This document shows, one piece after another, positions 48,622 through 58,070 of a stretch of 64,000 nucleotides of DNA (the first letter of the stretch is position 1; the number at the start of each line of letters is the position of its first letter). The stretch is from the NCBI RefSeq assembly GCF_008254045.1, contig NZ_CP042425.1, positions 6,076,001-6,140,000 of the forward strand, written 5' to 3'. The stretch is from Limnoglobus roseus (lineage in GTDB: Bacteria > Planctomycetota > Planctomycetia > Gemmatales > Gemmataceae). The notes under the pieces are model-generated. The model worked only from the letters and a program-made list of their open reading frames with translations, was not told the DNA's origin and did not search any database. A program made the position numbers and the translations under genes.

Positions 48622-50613
48622 TTACTTCATCGTGGGCAGGAGCGTCTTCGCTTCTTCGACCACCTTTTTCAATGCCTCGTCGGTCTCGTCGGCGTAGCAG
48701 TCGATTAGTTCTTTGCAGCGGTTGCGGCAGTCTCGCTTCTCGGCCGGGGCTTCGTTGAAGTCCTTGATTCGGGTCCACTCGGCCTTGATCGCCTCCAACT
48801 GCTTCGGCAAGGTATCCGCCCGGGTCTTGCCGTCGTCGGCCTTCGGGTCGAAGTTGGCCCCGCGCTCGCGGACTGCCATCAGGAACCACGACCGTTCTTC
48901 GGGCTTTTTCTCCGTCAGTTTCGCCAGGTCCGCGTAGACCCGCCGAGCTTTGGGCAGGTCGCTCACGTGCTTGACTTTGTTCTTCTCCGGGTCGTCGGAA
49001 ATCAGCGGCACGCCGCCGGACCCGCCGAGGCGGATCGCGAGTTTCGCTAGCGATTCCGGCTCGGTCGCGTCGAACTTCCACGGCTTCTCGTTGATTTCCA
49101 TCTCCCGCAACTGCTGACGAAGGGCCTTGATCTTGTCGTCAACCTCGTGGAGTTGCCGGAGGCGGTCGTCGGCGAGCCAGCCCCAGCCTTCGAGGAAGTC
49201 GTCTTTGATCTCCGCTTCGCGGGCCTTGAGTTTCGTCCAAGTGCTCTGCGCGGCGGTCAGGTCGCCCTTCTGTTCGAGTTCCATGCCCGCCCACGCCGCG
49301 GTGTAGGCGTCGGCCTCAGTCTTGTCCGCGGGTTTCGCGAGGTTGGAGGCGTACCGCTTGTCCAGGATCGCTTCCAACTGCTTGCCTCGGGTCTCCCGCA
49401 ACTGCTTGCGGACCGATTGGGTAACGTCACCACCGTCGGAGCCGTATTTCGCAAGGTACGTCTCGGCCGCCTTGATCTTGGCTTCCGGGTCATTGGCCTT
49501 CTGAACCGCGTCGGCGAGGGCTTGCGGGCCGGCCGGCATGAAGAGGTAAACGATGCCGCCGATAATGAGCAGCACCGCCAGAACGGCCGGGATGGCCCGC
49601 ACCCACTGGCGCTGGAGCAGCGGAACCTTCTTTTTCTTCTTCGGCTTCTTTCCACTCTTTCCGGCCTTGAGCGACCGGGCGGCTTCAAGATCGGCCTCGT
49701 CGAGTTCGTTGCCACTGAGTGGTCGGTCCTTCCGCCGCGACGAAGCGACTTCCAACCCAGCACTCTGCTGGTTCTGCATCTTCTCTTCGATCTCGGCCAA
49801 CATCCGGCCGACCGTGGCCGCGTCCATCGGCCGCCGCTCTTTGTCCTTTTCCATCAGGAACGCCACGAGGTTGTCCAGCCACACGGGCAGGTCCGAGACG
49901 AACCGGCTGGCCCGCGGTGGGACTTCCTGAACGTGTTTCATGAACATGTCCACCGTCGTGTCCGCCACGAACGGCTTGCGACCGGTGATCAGTTCGAAGA
50001 GGACGATGCCGAGCGAGTAGAGGTCCGACTTGTTCGTGAGGTTCTTGTCGCCACGGCACTGCTCGGGCGACATGTACGCGGCCGTGCCGATGGTGCTGTT
50101 CGCGCCCGTGAGAGCGGTGACGTCCGTATCCTTCGCGATGCCGAAGTCGGTGAGTTTGAGCACGCCCTCCGTTGTGACCATGAGGTTCGACGGCTTCAAG
50201 TCGCGGTGGATAATGCCCTTCTCGTGAGCGTACTGGAGGGCCGAGCAGAGTTGCTTGGCGTAGGCGGCCACTTCCTCCCAGCCGAGCTTGAGGCGGCGGC
50301 CGAGAATGTGGTCGAGCGATTCCCCCTCGACGAACTCCATCGCGATGAACGGTGTCGGCTGCGACTTGCCCAACCGCCCCGTCGCCACGAGGCGGACGAT
50401 GTGCGGGTGGCGGAGTTGCTTGAGGATGTTCGCCTCGCGTTCGAAGCGGGCCATCGCGCTCTCGTTGCCGAGAAGGCCGAGGGCGACCACCTTGATCGCG
50501 ACGCGAGAGACCTTACCCTCGTGGGTGAACTTGGCCCGGTAGACGGAGCCCATCGCACCGCTGCCAAGTTCCTTGTCGATCTCAAACGGGCCGAACTTCT
50601 GCCCCACGAACAT
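48622..50613 (-). CDS. Membrane-anchored serine/threonine protein kinase
   Basis: A 663-residue Hanks-type kinase. The catalytic domain spans about 10-270: GSGAMGSVYRA (P-loop), RVAIKVVAL (Lys), IHRDLKPSNLM (catalytic loop), LTDFGIAKD, AYMSPEQCRG, SDLYSLGIVLFELITGRKPF. A Lys-rich stretch and one membrane segment (AIPAVLAVLLIIGGIVYLFM) follow about residues 340-365, then a helical C-terminal domain of about 290 residues outside the cytoplasm with no recognised sensor fold. ATG 50613 has GGGAG 8 bases ahead and is preferred to ATG 50628. It diverges from the giant repeat gene. Confidence 0.93.
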   Translation of the reverse strand: MFVGQKFGPFEIDKELGSGAMGSVYRAKFTHEGKVSRVAIKVVALGLLGNESAMARFEREANILKQLRHPHIVRLVATGRLGKSQPTPFIAMEFVEGESLDHILGRRLKLGWEEVAAYAKQLCSALQYAHEKGIIHRDLKPSNLMVTTEGVLKLTDFGIAKDTDVTALTGANSTIGTAAYMSPEQCRGDKNLTNKSDLYSLGIVLFELITGRKPFVADTTVDMFMKHVQEVPPRASRFVSDLPVWLDNLVAFLMEKDKERRPMDAATVGRMLAEIEEKMQNQQSAGLEVASSRRKDRPLSGNELDEADLEAARSLKAGKSGKKPKKKKKVPLLQRQWVRAIPAVLAVLLIIGGIVYLFMPAGPQALADAVQKANDPEAKIKAAETYLAKYGSDGGDVTQSVRKQLRETRGKQLEAILDKRYASNLAKPADKTEADAYTAAWAGMELEQKGDLTAAQSTWTKLKAREAEIKDDFLEGWGWLADDRLRQLHEVDDKIKALRQQLREMEINEKPWKFDATEPESLAKLAIRLGGSGGVPLISDDPEKNKVKHVSDLPKARRVYADLAKLTEKKPEERSWFLMAVRERGANFDPKADDGKTRADTLPKQLEAIKAEWTRIKDFNEAPAEKRDCRNRCKELIDCYADETDEALKKVVEEAKTLLPTMK

Positions 50614-50727
50614 GTTGTGAACTCCCATCGGTCGAGGGTCGACGCCGGGCGAAACGCACGAACGACCCTACGGAGGCGGCCCGGTACTGTCACGCGATCG
50701 TAACGCGGGTGAAAGCATGGGGTTCCG

Positions 50728-50752
50728 TTGACGGATCACAGTAAACTATAAT
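50728..50752 (+). promoter_or_regulatory. Promoter for the giant repeat-protein gene
   Basis: A perfect TATAAT at 50747-50752 lies about 36 bases before the ATG. TTGACG at 50728-50733 is near, but the 13-base spacing is too short for a standard -35, so the upstream element is uncertain. Confidence 0.5.
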
Positions 50753-50788
50753 AGCGAGACGCGAACCTCTGCGAAAGGATCGACCCCG

Positions 50789-53700
50789 ATGCCAGTCACC
50801 GCGGTGAAGCCCAACGCCACGTCGAAATTCGAATCCGAGGTCCAACAGCAGTTGGCCCAAGTCGCCCGCCGGATTCGCACGCACGACCTACTCTGCGGCG
50901 TGTTCCTGCTCGGCGCGGTCGCTTTCGGCTACCTGGCACTGGTCATCGCCTTCGACCGCTGGCTCGACCTGCCCGCCTGGGTCCGCCAACTCGGATTCGT
51001 CGGCCTGCTGGCCGCGCTCGGGGCGGTCGCCTATTACGGCATCGTTCGGCCGCTCCGGCGCACGGTGAACCCGCTGTACGCCGCCCGCGAGATTGAAGAG
51101 ACTGTCGAGGACGCCAAGAATAGCGTCGTGAACTGGGTGGACCTTCAAGACAAGCCGATGGCCGAGGGCGTGCGGGCCGTCGTCGCGGCCCGGGCGGCGA
51201 AGCAGTTCAAGGACGCCGATCTCGACAAAGCGGGTGAATCGAAGCGTCTCCTGTGGCTCGGCGGCACAACGGCCGGCCTCGTGGTCGTGCTCGCGGTCCT
51301 GTTCATGCTGTTCAAGCCGACGGTCTTCAACTCTCTCGTCGGCCGGGCGATTAACCCGTTCTCCTCTGGCCAGATTGCTACGCGAACGCAACTCACGATT
51401 GTCGAGCCGAAAGACGGTGATCTGACCGTGACGGCCGGTCAGCCCGTGACCATCTCGGTGGTGGTGAACGGCAAAGTGCCCGCTGCCGACGCCCCCGACC
51501 ACTTGGTGGTGATGCTCCGGCACAACCTCGCGGACGAGAACTACGACGAAGTCCCGCTGGAATCCGGCGCGACCTCCCGCGAATGGTCGTTGCGGCTGCC
51601 CGAGCGGTTGGTTCAGAATGGCTTCTGGTATCGGGTCAAGGGTGGTGACGCGGAAACGGCCGAGCATCACGTGACGGTTCGCCCGAAGCCGATGTTCACC
51701 GACTTCGAGGTGAAGTACGACTACCCCGCTTACCTCCGCATGACCGCGGACGTCGCGCACAACCCGCACCTGGAAGCCCACCGCGGAACCGTAGTGACGG
51801 TCACGGCCAAGGCGAACCGCACCGTGCGGGACGGCCGGGCGGTCCTCACGAAGTTGACCTCCGCCGTGCCGGGTGAGATCGTAACCGAGTCGCGGGATTC
51901 GTTGCGCGTTCGCTTCCCGCTCGAAGAGTCGGGCACGTACCGGCTGTTGTTCAACAGCACCGACGGCGAATCGAACCCGGACGCGCCCGTGTACGACATC
52001 CGCGTCCTGACGGACCAACCGCCATCGGTGGTGATCGCCAACCCGAAGGACGAAGTCACCTCCCAACCCGTGAATGGCTCGCTGATGGTGGACGGCCAAA
52101 TCGGCGACGACTTCGGCATCGACAGTGTCACCCTTCAGTTGAAAATCGTTGCCCCCAACCAGCCGGCGAAACGGCTGAAGGGCAAGCCGTACCTGAAGGG
52201 CGAATCGCTCAAGCGGGCCGCCGACGGGACGTATCCGACGGCCCTGGAATACAAGGATTCCATCGCGCTGAGCGATCTGAAGGACGAAGCCGGTGCGGTC
52301 GTCGAACTCAAGCCCGACATGACGATCGAATACTGGCTGGAGGCTCGCGATAACTGCACGGTTCCCGAGGCCAACGTCGGCAAGTCGCGGGTTCAGAAAC
52401 TTCAACTGACCGCGGCGATGGATGAGCCGAAGGCGAAGGAGCAGGTCCAGAAGCAGGCCGAGTTGCGGCGACGCGACGAGGGCAAGGTTCAGCAGGACCA
52501 GAAGCAGAAACTCGACAAGGAACAACGCCCGGCCAACCCTTCGCCGCAGAAGCAGAACGCCGAGGCACAACAACCGCCCGAGGGCGGGGGCGAATCGAAG
52601 GTGGACGCTCCCAAGCCTGGCGACCCGATGAACCCAGCCGAGAAACTCGGCGACCCGATGAAGCCGGAAGCGGCTCCGACCAAGCCCGGTGCCGAGGCAC
52701 CGATGCCGAAGACGGAGCCGGGAGCCAAGGCCGACGTGCCCCCGGAGCCGATGCCGGCCACGAATCCGAAGGAGGAGCCGTCGAACAAGGCCGTCCCGAT
52801 GGGCAACGACCCCGGCAAGGCCGGCCAACCCATGCCTCCGGGGGCGGAACCGCAGCCCATGCCCGCCGCTGAGCCGAAGAACCGCGACTCGGAAGCGGCC
52901 ACCAAGCGGGAGTTGCAACGGCAGGCGCAAGACCTTCAGAAAAAACTCGACGAACGGGAAAAGCGGGCCGGTGAAGGGAAGGGGAACGACCAACCGCAAC
53001 CCGATCCGCAGGCAGCGGGCGGTGAGAAAAAGGCGAAGCCGAAGGCCGGCGAAGCGGGCGAAGGCAAACCGCCCGCGGAGCAAAAGCCATCCGACCCGGC
53101 CGATCAGAAGGGCGGCGACCCGCAGGAGAAGCAGGGACCACTCGGCGGGGCCGGCGCGACGGAAAAGCCGGCGGACGGACGCGAGAAGAAGTCGAACGTG
53201 CCGAAGCCGAACGAGCAGGGGGGGGCTCCGGGTGCCGACGCGCAGCCGCAGCCGGACAACGCTGGTGCCGGCCGATCGCAGAAGCCGGCGACACCCGGCG
53301 AAGCGAAGAAGGGGCCGAAGCCGGACGACGCGCCGAATCCCAAGAGCGAACCGAAGGGGGCCGCACCTTCCGAGACGAAGCCGACCGGCGATCCGTCGAA
53401 GGAGTCGGCCGCGACGAAGGGCGACGGGAAGGCCGAGCAGCAAGCCGCCGGGAGGAAGGGTGAACGCGACAGCAAAGAGAACCCGTGGCAACGCGGGGCC
53501 GAGAAGCAGAACCCCGGCAACGCCAACGACCCAGCGGCGGCCAAGCAACAGGAAATGGAACAGTCGCTCAAAGACTTGGCCGGCGGCGACGAGAAGGCCA
53601 AACAATCGGCCCGCAAGAAACTCGATCAAGAGTTCGGCAAGGACGCCCGCGAGAAGGCCGAACGGACCATGAACGAGCGCAAACAGGTGGCGGACGACCT

Positions 53701-56320
53701 GCAATCCAACGATCCCATGAGGCAGGCTCGCGGCCAAGAGAAGGCCAACGAGTTGCAGCGCGAGGCGATGGAGAAGAACAAGCCTGGGCAGCAGCAGGAG
53801 CGTAAGAGCCAGAAGGGCGATGCGGAAACGCTCGATCGCAAAGAAACCGAGAAGGCCGTGGACAATCTGAATTCCGACGACAAGAACCGTCAGGAGGCCG
53901 GTCGCAAGAAGCTCGATGAGATGGTCGGCGAGAAGGCCCGGAAGGACGCGGAGAAGATGAACGAAGACCTGAAGTCCGGCGATAAGGACCGCCAACAAGG
54001 GGCGGCCGAGGAGCTTCAAAAGATGCAGAAGAAGCAACAACAGGCTGCCCAGCAACAACGGATTCAAGAGGCAGCCCAAGACTTGGCCGGTAACGACGAA
54101 CAGAAGAAACAAGCGGCCCAGGACAAACTCGACAAGGAGGTTGGCAAAGAGGCCCGTGAGAATCTGCAAAAGCAACTCGACGACCGCAAGAAGACCGCCG
54201 AAGATTTGAAGTCGAACGATCCGATGCAGAAGGCTCGTGGCGAGGAGAAGTTAAACGAGCTTCAGAAGGAGCAACTCGGCGATGCGGCGAAGGATCAGAA
54301 AGGTGGGCAGCCGGGTGAAGCCCAGAAGAAGGAGATTGAAGACGCGGCACGCGGCCTGAACTCCGACGACCCACAAAAGCGTGAGGCGGCGCAGAAAAAG
54401 CTCGACCAGATGGTTGGTAAGGACGCTCGCCAACAGGCCGAGAAACTCCGCGACGACCTGAAGTCCGGTGACAAGGATCGCCAAAAAGCGGCCGCCGACG
54501 AACTGCAAAGGCTTCAGAAGCAACAGAAACAGCAAGAGGCTCAACAACAAGCCGCCCAGCAGAAGGACATGGAGAAGGCGGTCCAGGACTTGGCCGGCGG
54601 CGACGAGAAGAAGAAAGAGGAGGCCCGCAAAACGCTCGACAAGGCGGCCGGCGAACAGGCCCGCAAGGACGCTGAGAAGCAGATTGAGGACCGCAAGAAG
54701 GCGGCCGAGGACTTGAAGTCGAACGACCCGATGCAGAAGGCCCGTGGCGAGGATAAGCTCAACGACCTTCAGCAAAAGGAACTCGGCGGTGCGGCCAACG
54801 ATCAGAAGGGCGGCGCACCGGATGAGGCCAAGAAGAAAGAACTGCAAGACGCGGCCCGGGACCTGAACTCCGACGACCCGCAGAAGCGCGAGGCGGCACA
54901 GAGGAAACTCGACCAGATGGTCGGCAAGGACGCCCGCCAGCAGGCCGAGAAGCTCCGCGACGACCTGAAGTCCGATGACAAGGAACGCCAACAGGGGGCC
55001 AAAGACCAGTTGAAGAAGCTTCAAGAACAGGCCGAAAAACAAGCCCAGCAGAACAAGCAGAAGGGCGGTGCCGGGGACGCCGCCGAACAGGCCGCGAAGC
55101 AGAAGGAAATGGAGAACGCCGCGAAAGACTTGGCCGGCAACGACGAGCAGAAGAAGAAAGCGGCGCAGGAGAAACTCGACAAGGAGATCGGCAAGGACGC
55201 CCGCGAAGACCTCCAAAAGCGACTCGACGAGCGGAAACAGGTCGCAGACGATCTGAATTCGAAAGACCCCGCGCGGCAGGCCCGCGGCCGGGAAACCGAG
55301 AAGCGACTTCAGCGGGAAGACGCCGAACGCGGCTCGGGCAAGCAACAGCCCGACGACGCGAACCGACTCGACCGCAAGGAGATCGAAGAGGCGCTGAAGG
55401 ATCTGAATTCCAATGACGAGGCCAAGAAGCAGGCCGCCCGCGACAAGCTCGATAAGGCGGTTGGGGAAGACGCCCGCAAGAAGGCCGAGCAGACGCTGGA
55501 CGATTTGAAATCCGACGACCCGGCCCGCCAGAAGGGGGCCGTGGACGAGTTGACGAAAATGCAAAAGGATGCTGAGAAGCAGGCCAAGCAGGACGCTGAC
55601 AAAAAGGATCAGAAGGGCGAGAAGACGCCGTCGGCCGAGGACGTGGAGAAGCTCGCGAAGGCGGCCCAGGATTTGAAATCGGCCGACGAACAGAAGCGGA
55701 AGGACGCCCAGAAGCAACTCGACGATCAGGTCGGGGAACAAGAACGCAAGAAGCTGGAAGAGCAGTTGAAAGACGGACAAAAGCCATCGCCCGAACAACT
55801 GGAGGGTTTGAAGAAGACGCTCGAACAGGCGATGAAAAACCAGCCGAACGCCGACCAAGGACCCGGCGGCCCGAAGGGCGACCTGCGTCAGAGCGGTGGT
55901 CCGGGGATCAATCCCAACGACGATAAGGTCAAGCCGCTGGAAGCGAACAAGGAGTTCGACAAGGAGGCTGCCCAGTTGCTCCTCGACAAGACCAAGAAGC
56001 TCATGCAGAATAAGGACGCCGCGAAGGAACTCGGCTATACGGAAGAGGAACTCAAGCGGTTCAACGACGGCCTTGAGAAGATGCTCCGCGAGACGCCCGA
56101 CGCGAAGGAGGGACCGGTCGATCAGCCGAAGCCCGGCGAACCGGCGCGGCCGACCAATCGGGTTGACGGTTCTGGCAAGGTCGAACAGCGCGGCAACGGG
56201 AGTAAGTCCACCACGAACGCGACCGGCGTTTCCGCCGCCCCGCCGGGCTATAGCGATGCGCGCAGGAAGTTCGCCGAGGGGGCGACGAAGCCTTCGAAGG
56301 ATAAGGACGAGAAGAAGTGA
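50789..56320 (+). CDS. Giant DUF4175-like membrane protein with a repetitive charged tail
   Basis: An 1843-residue protein with AAAGGA before the ATG. Residues 1-190 carry three membrane segments (LCGVFLLGAVAFGYLALVIAF, LGFVGLLAALGAVAYY, TTAGLVVVLAVLFML). About 200-550 is beta-rich with YDYPAYLRM, like DUF4175 proteins. About 560-920 is Pro/Lys/Glu-rich and disordered. About 929-1665 consists of nine helical units of about 73-96 residues built on DLxSxDxxxxxxAxxKLDxxVGxxAR. The tail about 1680-1780 is helical, then disordered. The tail probably forms a long charged rod or coiled-coil array. Function unknown. It diverges from the Ser/Thr kinase gene and ends in a terminator. Confidence 0.85.
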   Translation: MPVTAVKPNATSKFESEVQQQLAQVARRIRTHDLLCGVFLLGAVAFGYLALVIAFDRWLDLPAWVRQLGFVGLLAALGAVAYYGIVRPLRRTVNPLYAAREIEETVEDAKNSVVNWVDLQDKPMAEGVRAVVAARAAKQFKDADLDKAGESKRLLWLGGTTAGLVVVLAVLFMLFKPTVFNSLVGRAINPFSSGQIATRTQLTIVEPKDGDLTVTAGQPVTISVVVNGKVPAADAPDHLVVMLRHNLADENYDEVPLESGATSREWSLRLPERLVQNGFWYRVKGGDAETAEHHVTVRPKPMFTDFEVKYDYPAYLRMTADVAHNPHLEAHRGTVVTVTAKANRTVRDGRAVLTKLTSAVPGEIVTESRDSLRVRFPLEESGTYRLLFNSTDGESNPDAPVYDIRVLTDQPPSVVIANPKDEVTSQPVNGSLMVDGQIGDDFGIDSVTLQLKIVAPNQPAKRLKGKPYLKGESLKRAADGTYPTALEYKDSIALSDLKDEAGAVVELKPDMTIEYWLEARDNCTVPEANVGKSRVQKLQLTAAMDEPKAKEQVQKQAELRRRDEGKVQQDQKQKLDKEQRPANPSPQKQNAEAQQPPEGGGESKVDAPKPGDPMNPAEKLGDPMKPEAAPTKPGAEAPMPKTEPGAKADVPPEPMPATNPKEEPSNKAVPMGNDPGKAGQPMPPGAEPQPMPAAEPKNRDSEAATKRELQRQAQDLQKKLDEREKRAGEGKGNDQPQPDPQAAGGEKKAKPKAGEAGEGKPPAEQKPSDPADQKGGDPQEKQGPLGGAGATEKPADGREKKSNVPKPNEQGGAPGADAQPQPDNAGAGRSQKPATPGEAKKGPKPDDAPNPKSEPKGAAPSETKPTGDPSKESAATKGDGKAEQQAAGRKGERDSKENPWQRGAEKQNPGNANDPAAAKQQEMEQSLKDLAGGDEKAKQSARKKLDQEFGKDAREKAERTMNERKQVADDLQSNDPMRQARGQEKANELQREAMEKNKPGQQQERKSQKGDAETLDRKETEKAVDNLNSDDKNRQEAGRKKLDEMVGEKARKDAEKMNEDLKSGDKDRQQGAAEELQKMQKKQQQAAQQQRIQEAAQDLAGNDEQKKQAAQDKLDKEVGKEARENLQKQLDDRKKTAEDLKSNDPMQKARGEEKLNELQKEQLGDAAKDQKGGQPGEAQKKEIEDAARGLNSDDPQKREAAQKKLDQMVGKDARQQAEKLRDDLKSGDKDRQKAAADELQRLQKQQKQQEAQQQAAQQKDMEKAVQDLAGGDEKKKEEARKTLDKAAGEQARKDAEKQIEDRKKAAEDLKSNDPMQKARGEDKLNDLQQKELGGAANDQKGGAPDEAKKKELQDAARDLNSDDPQKREAAQRKLDQMVGKDARQQAEKLRDDLKSDDKERQQGAKDQLKKLQEQAEKQAQQNKQKGGAGDAAEQAAKQKEMENAAKDLAGNDEQKKKAAQEKLDKEIGKDAREDLQKRLDERKQVADDLNSKDPARQARGRETEKRLQREDAERGSGKQQPDDANRLDRKEIEEALKDLNSNDEAKKQAARDKLDKAVGEDARKKAEQTLDDLKSDDPARQKGAVDELTKMQKDAEKQAKQDADKKDQKGEKTPSAEDVEKLAKAAQDLKSADEQKRKDAQKQLDDQVGEQERKKLEEQLKDGQKPSPEQLEGLKKTLEQAMKNQPNADQGPGGPKGDLRQSGGPGINPNDDKVKPLEANKEFDKEAAQLLLDKTKKLMQNKDAAKELGYTEEELKRFNDGLEKMLRETPDAKEGPVDQPKPGEPARPTNRVDGSGKVEQRGNGSKSTTNATGVSAAPPGYSDARRKFAEGATKPSKDKDEKK
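53573..55780 (+). repeat. Coding tandem repeat array in the giant protein
   Basis: Nine diverged units begin near 53573, 53861, 54080, 54353, 54587, 54860, 55127, 55400 and 55670. They alternate between an A form (DLAGxDE ... GKDARE ... ADDLxSNDPMxxARG) and a B form (DLNSDDPQKREAAQxKLDQMVGKDARQQAEKL), giving a super-repeat of about 165-180 residues, or roughly 500-540 bases. The reading frame is unbroken, so this is a protein repeat grown by duplication, not a non-coding array. Confidence 0.85.
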
Positions 56321-56340
56321 CCCGCGACCGCACCCCCTCT

Positions 56341-56370
56341 CGCCGCGAGTGAAACCACTCGCGGCGTTTT
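56341..56370 (+). terminator. Rho-independent terminator after the giant gene
   Basis: An 11-bp perfect stem CGCCGCGAGTG with its complement (56341-56351, 56356-56366), a 4-base loop, then TTTT. It begins 20 bases after the stop codon. Confidence 0.88.
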
Positions 56371-56417
56371 CGTTTCCCTACACTTTCTGACAGCCCCTCA
56401 CGCGAGCGCCAGCCGAT

Positions 56418-58070
56418 ATGAACGTCGCGAACCGATACCTCGTCAGCTTCGACACCCGCACCGCGATCCACCGCTTCACGGACATCCTCGTGATCGGCGG
56501 CGGCATCGCGGGCCTGAGGGCGGCGCTGGAAATTCCCCGCGACCTGACCGTCCTCGTGGTCACGAAGGAGAGCATCACCGAGAGTAACAGCAGCTACGCC
56601 CAGGGCGGCATCGCGGGTGTGCTGTCGCCGGAGGACAACTTCAATAACCACGTCGAGGACACGCTAGTCGCCGGCGACGGCCTGTGCGATCGCACGATCG
56701 TCGAGATGGTCGTCCGCGAAGCCCCGAACGAGATCGAGAAACTCGTCGAGATCGGCACCAAGTTCGACGAGGAGAACGGACAACTCGCACTCACGCGGGA
56801 AGGCGGGCACAGTCACCGGCGGATCGTCCACGCCCTCGGCGACGCGACCGGCCACGAGGTCATGCGGGCGATCATCGCCAAGGTCAAGGCGACGCCGAAC
56901 CTGAACCTGTGGGACGACACGTTCACCATCGACCTGCTCACCCATGGGGGCGAGTGCGTCGGGGCGGTCGTGTGGCGGCCGTCGGTCGGGGTGGTTCTCG
57001 TCTGGGCGAAGCAGGTGATCCTGGCCGCGGGCGGCTGCGGAATGGTCTACCGCGAGACGACGAATCCGCCGGTCGCGACCGGCGACGGCATGGCGGCGGC
57101 TTACCGGGCCGGGGCAGAACTCCGTGACATGGAGTTCATGCAGTTCCACCCCACCGTTCTATACGTCGCCGGGTCGGCTCGTTACCTCATCAGTGAGGCG
57201 GTCCGCGGGGAAGGGGCGTACCTCCGCGACGTGTACGGCGAGCGGTTCATGCTGAAGGACGACCCGCGGGCGGAACTCGCCCCGCGGGACATCGTCTCGC
57301 GGGCGATATTCCGCACGATGGAACGCACGCAGCACTCGAACGTCTACCTCGACCTTTCGCACCTGCCGCGGGACCTCGTCCTCACCCGCTTCCCCGGGAT
57401 CGCGAAGGTGTGCCGCGGCTTCGGGTTGGACATCACGAAGGACCGCATCCCGGTCCGCCCCGGGGCGCACTACATGGTCGGCGGCGTGACCGTCGAACCC
57501 GACGGCCGGACCACGCTGCCGAACCTGTGGGCCGCGGGCGAAGTCACGTCGAGCGGCCTGCACGGGGCGAACCGACTGGCGTCGAACAGCTTGATCGAAG
57601 GGCTGGTCTACGGGGCGACCTGTGGCCGCGGCGCGGCGGATGCCTGTCGGGCGAAGCCGGGCTTGCCGGCGATGGTGCCCATGAGATTCGTCGCGAACGA
57701 GGACGAACCCGACGACCGCCTCGACGTGGCCGACTTGACGAATTCGTTACGAAGCCTGATGGTCCGCAAAATGGGGATCGTGCGGGACGGCGGGCGGCTC
57801 GACGAGGCAAAGCTCGACGTGGACTTCTGGTGCCGGTACGTGCTGGTGCGGGAATTCGACAAGCGGGCCGGCTGGGAGTTGCAGAACCTCCTCACCATCG
57901 CCCGCCTCATGGTCGAATCGGCCGCCGAGCGAGAGGAGTCACGGGGCACGCACTTCCGCAGCGACTTTCCGCAACACGAAGACGCGACCTGGGGCCAGCG
58001 ACATACTACCCGCCGGAAAGCGGACGGCGATCACCCCGACACGATCGCCCCCGCCTCGTCGCACAACTGA
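56418..58070 (+). CDS. nadB: L-aspartate oxidase
   Basis: NadB oxidises L-aspartate to iminoaspartate, the first step of bacterial NAD synthesis. The 550-residue FAD protein has the dinucleotide motif ILVIGGGIAGLRAALE, SSYAQGGIAG, EGGHSHRRIVHALGDATG, GDGMAAAYRAGAEL, EFMQFHPTVLY, SEAVRGEGAYLRD and the ending RLASNSLIEGLVYG, all typical of the succinate dehydrogenase/aspartate oxidase family with NadB features. Its last 40 bases overlap the last 40 bases of the convergent phosphohexomutase gene. No nadA or nadC is adjacent. Confidence 0.95.
   Translation: MNVANRYLVSFDTRTAIHRFTDILVIGGGIAGLRAALEIPRDLTVLVVTKESITESNSSYAQGGIAGVLSPEDNFNNHVEDTLVAGDGLCDRTIVEMVVREAPNEIEKLVEIGTKFDEENGQLALTREGGHSHRRIVHALGDATGHEVMRAIIAKVKATPNLNLWDDTFTIDLLTHGGECVGAVVWRPSVGVVLVWAKQVILAAGGCGMVYRETTNPPVATGDGMAAAYRAGAELRDMEFMQFHPTVLYVAGSARYLISEAVRGEGAYLRDVYGERFMLKDDPRAELAPRDIVSRAIFRTMERTQHSNVYLDLSHLPRDLVLTRFPGIAKVCRGFGLDITKDRIPVRPGAHYMVGGVTVEPDGRTTLPNLWAAGEVTSSGLHGANRLASNSLIEGLVYGATCGRGAADACRAKPGLPAMVPMRFVANEDEPDDRLDVADLTNSLRSLMVRKMGIVRDGGRLDEAKLDVDFWCRYVLVREFDKRAGWELQNLLTIARLMVESAAEREESRGTHFRSDFPQHEDATWGQRHTTRRKADGDHPDTIAPASSHN

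Noticed and set aside
50888..54175. A very long open frame on the minus strand opposite the giant protein gene
   Set aside because: It is antisense to a gene with clear domains and repeats; GC-rich third positions leave stops rare on the other strand, and its translation is a low-complexity Leu/Arg run with no family features.
53573..55780. Periodic similarity that might suggest a CRISPR-like or non-coding satellite array
   Set aside because: The period is about 270 bases per unit, the frame is unbroken, and differences between copies are mostly conservative at protein level, so it is a coding repeat.
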